Of a DNA stretch of 64,000 bases, positions 54,564-64,000 are shown one piece after another. Under the pieces are notes generated by a model. It searched no databases, had not been told where the DNA came from, and saw only the letters and a program-made list of their open reading frames with translations. Numbering within the stretch: position 1 is the first letter of the stretch; the number at the start of each line of letters is the position of its first letter. The stretch is from Isochrysis galbana (lineage: Eukaryota > Haptophyta > Isochrysidales > Isochrysidaceae), in the NCBI GenBank assembly GCA_018136815.1, contig CM030932.1, positions 2,378,234-2,442,233 of the forward strand. The letters run 5' to 3'. Position numbers and translations under genes: made by a program.

Positions 54564-57041
54564 TTATTCTTGGATGGGCTGCACCGCAGTGCTTGAGCGA
54601 GCATTGGAAGTGCGTGACTTGACCAAGGAACGCCGGGATGGCGCTTGGTCTGGGCTGCCGAGTAGCGGCAATATGTATGTCTCGAACGCAGTCTCGAAAC
54701 CTTCAAAGCTGATTGTCTCGTCCTCCGCGAAGATAGGCCGCAAGGCCATGAGACACTTGGTGAGCTCTCGCTTTGTGGCGTGCGGATAGACCGCAATCAG
54801 GAAGTTGCGTAGCTGATCGATATCCAAGCTCTCGTTCTCGTCGTAATCAAACGCTGCAAACCCGTGGCGCAAGGCCTCGCGGAAGGCGTCCACATCGCTC
54901 ATGGGGACGACCCTGAGCTGCGCGAGCGCTGCTTGGCGCACCCTGGTCTCGCGCCGCCGCAACGCGGTGAAAACAAGGAACGATCCGGTAAAAAGCAACG
55001 GTGCCAACACTGCGCCAACGGCCACGGCTCCTGATCCAGAGAAAGGGATGATGAAGAGTACCACCAGGACTAGCAAGTACAAGAGCGTGATGGAGATGAG
55101 GCATGTGCGGTCGAGGCGGTAGGCCGTCCTGGTCCGGTGCCACAGCACGAGCTTGTGTACGTAGATGCTCTCAATGAGCACCACCAGCAGTATGAGGAAT
55201 TGAACTAAATTGAAGTAATCGTACCAAATGATGTATTGAGGGTTGCCTAGCCCAATGTCGCCCTGCATGTTGGTGCTCACAATCAAGGCTGAGAACAGAA
55301 TGGTGGTGACACGGTCGCCCATCAGATCCGTTGGGGCCAGCAGGAGCGCAAGAAGACCGCAGAGCACAAAGAAGATGGTCACCAAGATTTGCTTGATGAG
55401 GAAGACGAAGGGATTGCGAGAGATGTGGAGCTCCATTTCACACGCATTGAGCGATTTCCCAACCGTCCGGAATTCGATGTCGTCAGCGGCGCCCCTCATA
55501 ATCCAGTCGTTGGTGGATGGCAGCAGGAGTACTTGCCAGTCGGCCAGCGTAGTAGAGCTCAGATACCGGGTCCAGCCGGACGCCGCATCGCGGTGCGCTT
55601 TCTCGCAATTGACGAAGCGTGCAGTGTCCTGCATCGCAACCTGTATCCGAAGGGAATGTGAGTCGAACGGGAAATACTGGAAGGAACCAAACTCCGATTC
55701 AGTGACCGTGAAGGTGACGGTCTCCGACGCCATATAAACAGCGCAATTATGGCAGAGCGCATTTGCGTCTTGTGTCGGCAGCTTGTCGTTGTCGTCCAGC
55801 CACGGCATCGATTCGCTAAAATAAAACGATGCAGTATCTGTGGTACTATTCTCGCCATTGATGGTGATCTCAGGGATCCACTGCAGCGACTTGACCGTCT
55901 CAGCAACGGCCTTGTCGGCATCACCGTGCGAGGAGTCAATGCCCATATAGTAAGAGAGCATCTTCCGACATGGGACGACTGCCAGGCGCTCATCGGACCA
56001 TTGAACCTGTGAAGGCAATTGCACGGTCCGTCAGGCAAAAGAGTACGTAGACGATAGGAGCGAGATGCAGCGCGGTCTTGCCGGCCGGAGAAGGGTCGAT
56101 GGGATAGGGAGACTTACTCGATACTGGATGTTGGCCGTGACAATCATTGACGCATCGGTGGATTGGAACTTCAAGGACATTGGCTCCAAGAAAGAAGCCT
56201 GTAGCACGACCTCTACGAGTTGTGAACTGGTGTCCGTGCTCGACGCTGACAACGAGTCGAAAATGGCTGTGTAAGCTTCAGTTTCTTCGTAACTGGGGCA
56301 CGCCCACGCCTCGCTTGTGGGGAGGTCGCAGGAATGGGAAGTCGAGTTTGCGGCGACGGAAGGAGCCGTCGTCCACGTCCGGGTGCCACTCTGCTCCTTG
56401 ACGCACAACTCGTAAATATCATCATAGCTGCAATCACTCAGGTCGTGTGCGCAATCCAAGTTGTTGCAGTTGTCATCACAGATACCGTTGTTGTAGGCAG
56501 CTGCTCCCACCTCGGACACCTTCTCGGAGTCCTGCAGGCACAGACCGGCTGAGAGTAGGGCGTCCACGTCGCCCTGCCAGTTACTGTCATCGGCGTGAAG
56601 CGCGAAATAGGCTGAGAGCTTCGCTTGGTTCCTGGCCTTGCAGGCAGGTGGGCAATCAACGCAAAACCGCAGGTGATATGTTGTCGTAGACTCGTACGAG
56701 ACCTGCCCGGGTAGTGCGCACGGGTCCTGCAGCCTTCGGCGCCCTCCAGTACCGACGACCACAGCTGCTCCTTCTCCGCAAGGTAGCATCTCTGTCTCGG
56801 AGAGAATGAAACCCGGCAGGAATGGTGGCGGAGGAGAGTTTGGAGGTAGCTCCGGCGGCACGGGAGGCGGCGAGGGTGGAGGAGCGGAGGGCGGCTGTGC
56901 GAGTCCGGGCGATGGGCCGGGCGAAGGACCTGGTGAAGGGCCGGGCGAAGGACCTGGCGAAGGGCCTGGGGCTGCCTGGAGTCTCCGTGTGGTGGCATGA
57001 GCTGCGGCGCAGCAGTGGATGAGGAGGAGCCATACACTCAT
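54564..57041 (-). CDS. Pentameric ligand-gated ion channel with LNR-like and EF-hand-like additions
   Basis: The exons are 57041-56118 and 56006-54564 (788 residues); the donor is GTAAGT and the intron 111 bp. A signal peptide (MSVWLLLIHCCAAAHA) is followed by a Pro/Gly/Ser repeat (PSPGPSPG) and a Pro-rich stretch. Near residue 180-206 lies a Lin12/Notch-repeat-like motif (GICDDNCNNLDCAHDLSDC). The ligand-binding domain follows; it has the FPFD loop motif (near 419) but no bracketing cysteines, so it is a Pro-loop and not a Cys-loop receptor. M1-M3 are visible (ILVTIFFVLCGLLALLL, GDRVTTILFSALIV, LVQFLILLVVLIESIYV) and M4 (ISITLLYLLVLVVLFII). A fifth hydrophobic segment (VGAVLAPLLFTGSFLVF) and an EF-hand-like loop (DYDENESLDIDQ, with Gln at position 12 where Glu is usual) follow. 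Ligand and ion are unknown. Confidence 0.88.
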
Positions 57042-58939
57042 CGTCACAGGCGGAAAGGGAGGGGGGGGGGAGGAGGGGGGGGGGGGGGGGGGAGACGAGG
57101 AGGGGAGGAGGGCGGGGGGTGGACGCCTATGGGCTCGCTGGTCGAGCAGGGTAAGGGATTGGGCGGGTGTGAGTGGCGGGGGGGGAGGGGGAGGGGCGCA
57201 GCCTGCGCTGAGTGGACACGAGAATGAAGAGGAGGGGAGGGAGGCGAGAGAACAGTTGAGAGAGACGGAGAGAAATCTGAAGGGAAAAGGCAAGAGAGAA
57301 GGTGGGGGGGGGAGGGAGAGCTGAAGAGAGAGAGAGAGAGAGCGAAGACGAGATGAATGAGAGCGAGGGAGAGAGTGAAGAAGAGAGAGCGAGATCACAT
57401 TGTGTACAGGCTTAGTAGGAGCACTGGGTTTAGATATGTTGTATGCCTCCGAGTTATATATGTGATGATGGTAGAACTTCTCTTGTGAGGTGCGCCGCGG
57501 AGTGTGCGAACGTTGGCGGTTAAAACCTCAACGCACGCGATGTCTATCTCTACCCTCCATCCTTACTCCCTTTAGATATACTTTTACTCATTAGCGATGC
57601 CGAGGTGAAGGGGCTGGCATAATGGAGGACTGGTCGAACGCCTGCTACACGTAAAGTACTCCTACGAGTATTCAATGGCGCCGACTCCAACACTCAGATG
57701 CTCCCTCCAACACGGTGCAAAAGCTTTCGGTCCTAAGGCTCCCCAGCGGAAACGGGGGGAGCGCGGGGGGGGGGCGCGCTCAATCCGCGCGAGATTCCCG
57801 ACGCGCCCCCACATGGCCCCCTCAGGGCTACACGCGAGGTCCCCCGCCCACCCACCGCACCCGGAGCTTGCGCCCGGGCAGCCGGGGATGTCGTCCCTCC
57901 TCGTCGCGTCTAGGGGGCCGTCTCCGTGCCCGTCTGGCCAGCATGCAGCCACTCCCCAGCTCTTCAATGCGCTTGGGCACTGTCGCGGCGTCACACGCGG
58001 CGTGGGCACGCCAGTACTCGCTCTCTCCTCTCCCCGCTTCGCCCGTCATGTCGGCGCCCGAAGACCATGCACGATGCACGGTCTCAGCTTGCCTCACCTC
58101 CCATCCGCGGCTCGTGTTTGTTCATGTCTGCGTGTGCCTTGTGTGTGCCTTGCGGCCCTCAGACATGGCACGTTTCGCCCTGATGGATGGTGATTCATGG
58201 GTGCCAACACTGCTATGTCTCGTGCACGCGCCGTACCCGCCTCTGGCACCACCCGTGTTGTTCGTGCCTCTTTGGCGCCCAGGTAGCACACAAGAGCACA
58301 TTTTGGGGTGGTGGACGGTGGGTGGTCGCTGGTGCATTCTCGGCGAGCCCACTCTTTTCCTGTTGCTGTCTCGGGGCTAGTGGTGATGTTTTGTGAGAGC
58401 CTGCGCCTGTTCACTCCTGCGTGTAGACAGGGGACGTAGAGCCCTCACGGCTCCATCCACCTATTTGTGTGGCTTCTTCATCAGATGGCAAGGCCACGCA
58501 AATTGCTTGATAAGAGTATGTTGGTGCACACATCCTTTCAAATATAGGGACCGAAATGTCCTTAAACTACCACAGGATGCATGATGCGTTACGTGTAACT
58601 CTCTTTATGAGAGACCGTGCCTTGCATTCCTACGAGTTTCCATTACCCACTGTTCAGAGGGGTGGGGCAGCCTTGCACAAGATCCAACCTCATGATGCGT
58701 AACGTGTAACTCCCTCTGGGAGACCGTGCCTTGAGCGTTGCGACCAAGGCTGCCCACTCACCCTTCTTTTTCGCAATTGTTCCTCAAGCACCCTCCTCAG
58801 CCCAGCCTCACAAGCAGCATGTGTGCCCCCCCCAAGCTGAGGTGGGGGGGGGGTACCTGCCACTGTGAAAGACAAGTTTCATCGGCTCAGATGCAGAGCT
58901 AGATGATGTGTTAGCCCCTGGTGGGCTCCTAGCCCCAGA
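57042..58939. other. Intergenic upstream of the channel gene
   Basis: Starts with G-runs (57060-57120) and GA-rich sequence that probably form the 5' UTR and promoter of the channel. The words gatgcgttacgtgtaactc and gatgcgtaacgtgtaactc followed by a gagaccgtgccttg block occur twice (58583 and 58694), a short direct repeat. Open frames around 57700-58400 on both strands have no domains. Confidence 0.45.
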
Positions 58940-59215
58940 GACCCCCCCCCCCCCAAGGGGGGGGATAATCGATAAAGGAGGGAATCTTCAAACCCCCCCC
59001 TGGAGCTCCCTAGGGGGGGGATAATCGATAAAGGACGGAGTCTGAATCTAGCAGAATTCCCCCTCTGGAGCTCCCTGGCGGGGGGGGGGATAATCGATAT
59101 TCGACAAAGCATGGAATCTAGAATTTCCCCCCTCCCCACGGAGCTCCCTGGGGGGATAATCGATAATCGATAAAGGATGGAGTTCGGAATTGCCCCCCTA
59201 GAGCTCATTCACAGC
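58940..59215. repeat. Minisatellite of about 56-69 bp units with ataatcgata core
   Basis: Four units, each with a run of C, ggagctccctgg, a run of G, then ataatcgataaagga-like sequence. The cores lie at 58965, 59021, 59090 and 59156. Each C-run/G-run pair around the palindromic gagctc can fold back on itself. Confidence 0.85.
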
Positions 59216-59839
59216 AAGACACTTTGAAAGCCTCCCCCTATCCCGCGTGAAGCGTGAGTCCAAGAGGAGGGGGGGTTCAGTGGTTTGGGGGGGGAAGGGG
59301 GGGGGGGAGTACAACGGCTGGAATTTATCTTCTAGTGGCAGTGGGCGTTGCTTGGGCGATGCACATGATCTTGACATGGAGCACGTAACGCAAGCTCGCG
59401 CTAAACACTACACATTAGCTCAATGGAGCTTCATTACTCATTTACCAAACCTCTCGCTCGCGTGCGGCCTCTTGCCCTCTTGCCCGCCGCGATAGCCACA
59501 CCTTGCCGCACGGGAGGAGGGGGGGCGGGACTCCCACTCGCCTCTTCTCTTGGCAAAAAGAGTGACGGAGGGGGGGGGAGGGGGGGGGGGAAGCTAAAGC
59601 TAAGCGCACTCAGCAAAGGCCAAGGGAAGCGAAGGGGCATGTACTACATCACACATTGCTCGGGGGAGGGAGGGGGGCACGGACGGTTGGGTATAGCGTA
59701 TAGTGTCGTCGTCGCACACACCACTAGCTACAACTCTCACCCCCGTGCGATATAGTAGCGTAGCAGGATGTCAATGGATAGCCTTCATTCACTACTTACC
59801 ACACACATGCCACGTGCACACGCACACGCTCGTGCAAAC
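59216..59839. other. Spacer before the transposase-like gene
   Basis: G-rich tracts (59287-59308, 59570-59592) and CA-rich sequence at about 59800-59840. I looked for an inverted repeat matching the sequence right of 62963 and did not find one. Confidence 0.4.
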
Positions 59840-62800
59840 TCACTGTGCTGCAGCCATGGCAGCATACGCTGCATTTATTTCATCAGCACTCAACGTTTGT
59901 TCTACTCGGCGCCGATGCACAGGGGGCAGCTCGTCTGGACATGGAAGGTGAGGGCAAGCTTGCTGAATTGCTAGCAGAGAGCATTCTGTGAGGAAGAGCT
60001 TACGCTCACCTTGTCGCCCTCCACCAACAACAAAGGTTTGAACATTGGAGACCACTATGTCCCCTCGGGGCACGTTCCTGTGCTTGAGTCGCTTCAGACT
60101 CCCTGGCTTGGTCGGATCGTGATCCGGGTTGTCGAGAACAGTGAAATGGCCGGTCCATCCAGCGTACGCCGAGTTCTCGTTGTGCTCATACTCCGAGATG
60201 TCAAACAAATCGCTCGGAGTGCCTCCCCCGTCAAAAGGTGCACGGGCTATTCTCCCCAATGCACACTTGCTGCAGCCACCACCGAAGGAAGGAGTTTTGA
60301 ATACGACGTATTCGCTCAGGAAGATCGGGGAAAGGCGACCAGCCGCCCTTGCTGCTGCTCGGGCCTGGATGCGGTGCTCGCTTGCTTCGTGCTCCACCAC
60401 ATTTGCGGGGCGCTGCCCACTCACAATAGGGTCGAAGTCCGGGTTTTCAATCTGATCCCTGGATGAGCCCGCTGCACCAATCGAATCTGCTACCCTTGCA
60501 GACGGCATCATACTTTGCACTGGCAATTCCTCCCACACCAACCTCTTGCTGGCCGGAATTGTAGAAACCATTCCATTGGGCGGGAGCTCGGCAAACGTCT
60601 CTCTCCACTGCTCCTCTGCCTTATCAACCGCGGCGAGGGGCAACCCCAAAGAGTGTACCCACTGCCACACATTCGTTACCACGGCCGACCTCCGCCACCC
60701 ACGATCTGGCTTGATTGCTGCCATCGGCGGCGGCAAGTCCGGGAGAGATCGGAAGCACTTGATCCCGGGGCCCTCCGGGATCCATGTGGTTGCCTGCGAC
60801 GACTGGCGGAAGAAGAGACGCACATCGCCATCCATGTCCTTGATAAAGTGCATTTCGTGCATCCCGGACGACCATTGCCCTGACGCATAGCCTGCAATAC
60901 TGGTGTCGAAATGTGGATGCAACCATTTCTGGAAATCCCAGAGGTGGGGGAGATCCCTCACCTCTCGAATTCGTTGGGGTGCAAGCTTCTCCACAAGGAA
61001 TGCTAGCAAGTCGTGCACCGTTGCTACCACCCTTTTCAGCATGTCCTGGATGAGCGGCGCGAAAGTCTGGTCGAGATCATTGTAGGTGTGGCCAACAGGC
61101 AGGAAAAAGATGGATGCCTCCCGGAAAACGTCAGTAGCGACGAGCCATGCCACAATAGCAAGGACCGTTTCGTTCTTGTTCTCCGCGGTGGTATTATCGA
61201 GCTGCAGGTGAAGGCTGCGGCCCAACCTACCCGCCCGGCACAATCGGAACAACGAAAGCATCAGGACTGTGCACACGAGATTGGGACCGCCCCCCAATGC
61301 GCAACGTGCAACGTATGCGCACATTCCAAAACCGGCGATGAGGACGCCTTCAATCTTGGACTGCCACCTATCTTGGTATGGTAGGCCCTTTGCCGTGTCG
61401 CGGAATTTGCGAGCCTGGCTAGGGAGGTCGAACTGATGTCGCGTGGGCGCGTCAATCGTCAAGCACGTGCACCTCTCAGGATGGTGTTCTGCTTCGTGTC
61501 TCGCGCTGTCGTAGTAGTCCCGCTCTCTGTCATTGAACACACGGTGAGCCTCCTGCTCCTCGTCGATAGCTTTGCGTTTGAAGCGCGACGCGTCGTCGGT
61601 GAACCCCTTGAGCGAGTCCTTTTGTTGTGTGTACCTACTACATACCGGGCACACTTCGTGCCCCGTTGGTGCCCTCTTGCTGATTGGGAAAGAGTGCCAG
61701 ATGTTGTACAACATCGTGTCCGTCGCGTTTGGAGCCAATGGCTGGCGTGCTCGGTCGCAATCCTCGTTGTACCGAAGCCAAAGCTCACTTTGTGTCGTGT
61801 TGCCACTGAAATGCCAACGTGCCCCGGTGCGCTTATCGCCTTCCATGGATCGCAGCTGCTCCTGCACCCAAGCCGTGAGCTTCCGCTTTGCCACGGAGAC
61901 ACGCGCAGCACGAACTCGGATCCGGCCAGCATGCAGCGGTCGCCCCAGAGTGACGTCGGCTCGAGCCTTCTCAAAGGTCTTCTCGCTCATGCCAAGTGCC
62001 AAAGCGTATGCTTTGATGCACATGCGATTCGTTCTGCCGATCACGAATGTCCTATGGAATCGTTTTTCCACCGGGTCGTATTGTGGCTTGAAACGCGTGA
62101 TTGCTTCATCCCGCAAGCCTCCTTGGCCAAGCTCTTGCGCGCGAGCACGAAATGCTTTACGCTCATCGTACACATCAAAGACGTCAAGACGCGCTGCGCA
62201 ACTATGGCCGCAGGGGCAGGTGTACTTCAAGACGGCGGCGACGTTCCTCGAGTCGGACCAGTTGCCGACACCAGATGGAAAAAGGGTTGCCGGGTCCCAC
62301 ATGGGCTGCCGGTTCTGCTTCCGCCGCTTCTTGGCCAACAACCCATCTCTCATCGTCTCTGCGAGCGCCTCATCACAGTTCGAGATATCCGAGTCGGTCC
62401 ATTCGCCAGCAGATCGATCCATACCCGAATCTTCGCCGTGGTCGCTGTCGCTGCTGTAAGTGTTTGAAGCACAAGGCACATCACTCCGTGCCTGCGCCCC
62501 TTTGGCGCTTCTCCCCAATTCCACCGGGGTGCGAGCCCATCCAAGACAGTCGTCGTGTTGCGCAGTTGTCGCAGCGGTGCCCAGCAGTGGAATCGTAAAG
62601 CATCCTTCGTGCGATGCGTTGCCCTGGCACGTGACGCGCGCGGCGGGTCCCTTGCGCTGCGAGAACGCCGAGGTGCTTATCGGGGTTGACGCCCAGTCCA
62701 GATGTGGTGGGTTTGCATCGCTGGTCCCGCAATCGTGCTCCGCAGAAGCAGTAATGCTTCCGCACTGCACACCACCGCGCCTCGACACGGACGAGTCGGA

Positions 62801-62851
62801 CGTGCGCCGCGACCGCACAGTTGGGAAGGGTGCCGGCGACCAAATGTCCAT
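59840..62851 (-). CDS. Large DUF7869-type, transposase-like protein
   Basis: A single uninterrupted frame of 1003 codons from the ATG at 62851; it is open further upstream to 62962 without an ATG. The centre has a pattern I associate with DUF7869-domain proteins of protists and algae. A first acidic site lies in LTIDAPTRHQFDLP, then LQLDNTTAENKNETVLA, then FLPVGHTYNDLDQTF. The spaced Asp/Glu residues and the HTxxDLD motif resemble an RNase H-fold (DDE/D) nuclease such as a transposase. Upstream is a Cys/His cluster (CPVCSRYTQQKD, CPCGHSC) that could bind zinc. The C-terminal third (KCALGRIAR, VVSNVQTFVVGG) is of unknown fold. No terminal repeats are found, so the mobile nature is inferred. 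Confidence 0.7.
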   Translation of the reverse strand: MDIWSPAPFPTVRSRRTSDSSVSRRGGVQCGSITASAEHDCGTSDANPPHLDWASTPISTSAFSQRKGPAARVTCQGNASHEGCFTIPLLGTAATTAQHDDCLGWARTPVELGRSAKGAQARSDVPCASNTYSSDSDHGEDSGMDRSAGEWTDSDISNCDEALAETMRDGLLAKKRRKQNRQPMWDPATLFPSGVGNWSDSRNVAAVLKYTCPCGHSCAARLDVFDVYDERKAFRARAQELGQGGLRDEAITRFKPQYDPVEKRFHRTFVIGRTNRMCIKAYALALGMSEKTFEKARADVTLGRPLHAGRIRVRAARVSVAKRKLTAWVQEQLRSMEGDKRTGARWHFSGNTTQSELWLRYNEDCDRARQPLAPNATDTMLYNIWHSFPISKRAPTGHEVCPVCSRYTQQKDSLKGFTDDASRFKRKAIDEEQEAHRVFNDRERDYYDSARHEAEHHPERCTCLTIDAPTRHQFDLPSQARKFRDTAKGLPYQDRWQSKIEGVLIAGFGMCAYVARCALGGGPNLVCTVLMLSLFRLCRAGRLGRSLHLQLDNTTAENKNETVLAIVAWLVATDVFREASIFFLPVGHTYNDLDQTFAPLIQDMLKRVVATVHDLLAFLVEKLAPQRIREVRDLPHLWDFQKWLHPHFDTSIAGYASGQWSSGMHEMHFIKDMDGDVRLFFRQSSQATTWIPEGPGIKCFRSLPDLPPPMAAIKPDRGWRRSAVVTNVWQWVHSLGLPLAAVDKAEEQWRETFAELPPNGMVSTIPASKRLVWEELPVQSMMPSARVADSIGAAGSSRDQIENPDFDPIVSGQRPANVVEHEASEHRIQARAAARAAGRLSPIFLSEYVVFKTPSFGGGCSKCALGRIARAPFDGGGTPSDLFDISEYEHNENSAYAGWTGHFTVLDNPDHDPTKPGSLKRLKHRNVPRGDIVVSNVQTFVVGGGRQGERKLFLTECSLLAIQQACPHLPCPDELPPVHRRRVEQTLSADEINAAYAAMAAAQ

Positions 62852-63226
62852 TCGCAGTGACTGTGGAGCACCTTGCCAAGAGCTCCGAGGTGAGCCCAAG
62901 AGAGGCAGAGAGCGGCGGCTGCTGCCCAGTGAAGGCGCGGCCGAGTGCACCGCCGAAGCCAATTTTTAAGCTTAGAAACTAAAAATTGCGCGGACGAAGC
63001 CAATTTCTGGTTCGCTATTTAGTGTAAAAGAACGTCATGTTCAACCTAAATGCCTGCGAAGCCAAAACCTTGCATGACAAAGCCAAAATTTTCATGTAAG
63101 AAACCGTCACATCTTTGAACTAAAAAGACCAGTCGGTCGCAGTGTGTGGAGCCACCGTTGCCTCCCGCGCGCGCCAAGAAGCTGCTCCACCAGTGCGCAC
63201 GACCATCCCCTCCCTCCCTGCACCTG

Positions 63227-64000
63227 ATGCCCCCCAAGAGGTATGGGCAGAGGCAGATGGAAGCTGCCCAGAAGAGGGGAGCCACAGGCCGTCCCGCGGT
63301 GCCCCGACAATTGCCGCGGGCATCCGTCCGGCCCTACAGATCGTGGAGCAACGAGGGCCACCCAGCGGTCGACTTGGCGCACGACGCCTGCCAAACACTC
63401 CTGGCCAAGGCAGGCACCACACAAAATTGCCAAGTGGTGACGGACATCATGGCCAAGGAGGCCCTAGCCGCCCACCCTATTATTGCTGCTCGACTTGCGA
63501 GCACAAGCTTCGAGGTGATGCTCGGTGCGAATGCCGAGATCTTCCACCGCTTGGCCGTGCAGATGTTCTCGCCGCGGCATGGCGCCCAAAGTTCTACATT
63601 GGGCTTGGAGGCCACTCAAGATGAAAGACAGGGTGCGGTTCGTTTGGAGGCGGAGTCTGAGGTGCCTCGAGGCACGGCGCCTCGAGAGGCTGACACTCTC
63701 CTCGAGGAAGTCGTTGCGTTGCCGTGCAATGATGGCAGATGCGATGCGGCTCACACGACTACCGGGGCTGGCGTGCCCACTACCACTGCCGGGAGTGGCG
63801 TACCCACGAGCGACGCCGATGGAACACCTGACGATGCCGGGGCCGATCGTATGACGAGCACTCGCATGAACCATGGTTTGGCACACGCACACAGTGACAC
63901 TGCCGCCGATGCCGACGTGGAGGAGGCCGCCACCAGGGCCGCCCGCGGAGCTCGCGGTGTCCCTGTAGCACCGACTGGCACGGCGCCGCGAGATGGGCGC
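63227..64000 (+). CDS. Partial open frame of unknown function, runs off the window
   Basis: From the ATG at 63227 there is no stop to the last base (258 codons), and the frame is also open for some distance upstream. The N-terminal part is basic (PPKRYGQRQMEAAQKRG). The middle looks helical and globular (HDACQTLLAKAG, VVTDIMAKEALAAHP, FEVMLGANAEIFHRLAVQMF). The rest is rich in Ala, Thr, Gly and Asp with a VPTT repeat-like stretch. No domain is recognised. It lies divergent to the transposase-like gene with about 375 bp between starts, so it might be a second gene of the same element or an unrelated host gene. Confidence 0.5.
   Translation, partial: MPPKRYGQRQMEAAQKRGATGRPAVPRQLPRASVRPYRSWSNEGHPAVDLAHDACQTLLAKAGTTQNCQVVTDIMAKEALAAHPIIAARLASTSFEVMLGANAEIFHRLAVQMFSPRHGAQSSTLGLEATQDERQGAVRLEAESEVPRGTAPREADTLLEEVVALPCNDGRCDAAHTTTGAGVPTTTAGSGVPTSDADGTPDDAGADRMTSTRMNHGLAHAHSDTAADADVEEAATRAARGARGVPVAPTGTAPRDGR

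Noticed and set aside
60011..62598. Plus-strand frames of up to 343 codons opposite the transposase-like gene
   Set aside because: The minus-strand frame is 1003 codons long with coherent motifs; the opposite frames have none.
1..64000. tRNA or rRNA genes
   Set aside because: I scanned for B-box/T-arm-like GTTCGANTC words and conserved rRNA segments on both strands and found no convincing candidate. A tRNAscan/Infernal run would be decisive.

Overview
The window looks like nuclear DNA of a GC-rich unicellular eukaryote, most likely a microalga (haptophyte-like or another marine protist). Its genes have short spliceosomal introns (about 70-310 bp) with GTGAGC/GTGCGC/GTAAGT-type donors and frequently C-rich (not U-rich) polypyrimidine tracts. 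It encodes nuclear eukaryotic proteins (COX6B, PEX6, a DDX49/Dbp8 helicase, a DIS3-type exonuclease) and carries Copia and other eukaryotic mobile DNA. The lineage is an inference. I see no rRNA, tRNA or CRISPR array.

Layout. 0.5-1.1 kb: a three-exon COX6B gene (-). 2.3-3.6 kb: a frameshifted retroelement ORF1-like protein. 5.4-7.0 kb: DEAD-box helicase (+). 8.0-10.6 kb: an 886-bp element with terminal inverted repeats and an 8-bp target duplication, then a 5'-truncated Copia pol with its 3' LTR. 11.0-11.6 kb: small C2-domain gene (+). 13.4-16.0 kb: MKP1-like dual-specificity phosphatase (-). 17.2-20.6 kb: a 771-bp retroposon, a 204-bp satellite and a 15-bp minisatellite. 21.7-22.6 kb: a gene with a lipid-anchor N-terminus (-). 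24.3-26.6 kb: HMG-box/protein-kinase fusion (+).

28.5-34.9 kb: a hexuronate catabolism cluster. A uronate isomerase homologue and a fructuronate-type reductase lie in tandem on the minus strand, divergent from mannonate dehydratase on the plus strand. Together they would turn glucuronate into fructuronate, then mannonate, then 2-keto-3-deoxygluconate. The isomerase homologue has lost several expected catalytic residues.

36.2-37.6 kb: more copies of the 771-bp retroposon. 37.8-42.2 kb: five-exon DIS3/RNB exoribonuclease (-). 45.4-46.1 kb: three-exon ABM-domain gene (-). 48.8-52.5 kb: PEX6 (+), bracketed by related fold-back repeats. 53.3-53.7 kb: a small gene broken by a 13-bp tandem duplication. 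54.6-57.0 kb: pentameric ligand-gated channel with LNR-like and EF-hand-like additions (-). 59.8-62.9 kb: large DUF7869/transposase-like ORF (-). 63.2-64.0 kb: a second open frame on the opposite strand that runs off the window.

Several genes here are split into exons too short to stand out as long ORFs. Their exon boundaries were built by hand from homology plus splice phase and have not been checked against transcripts.
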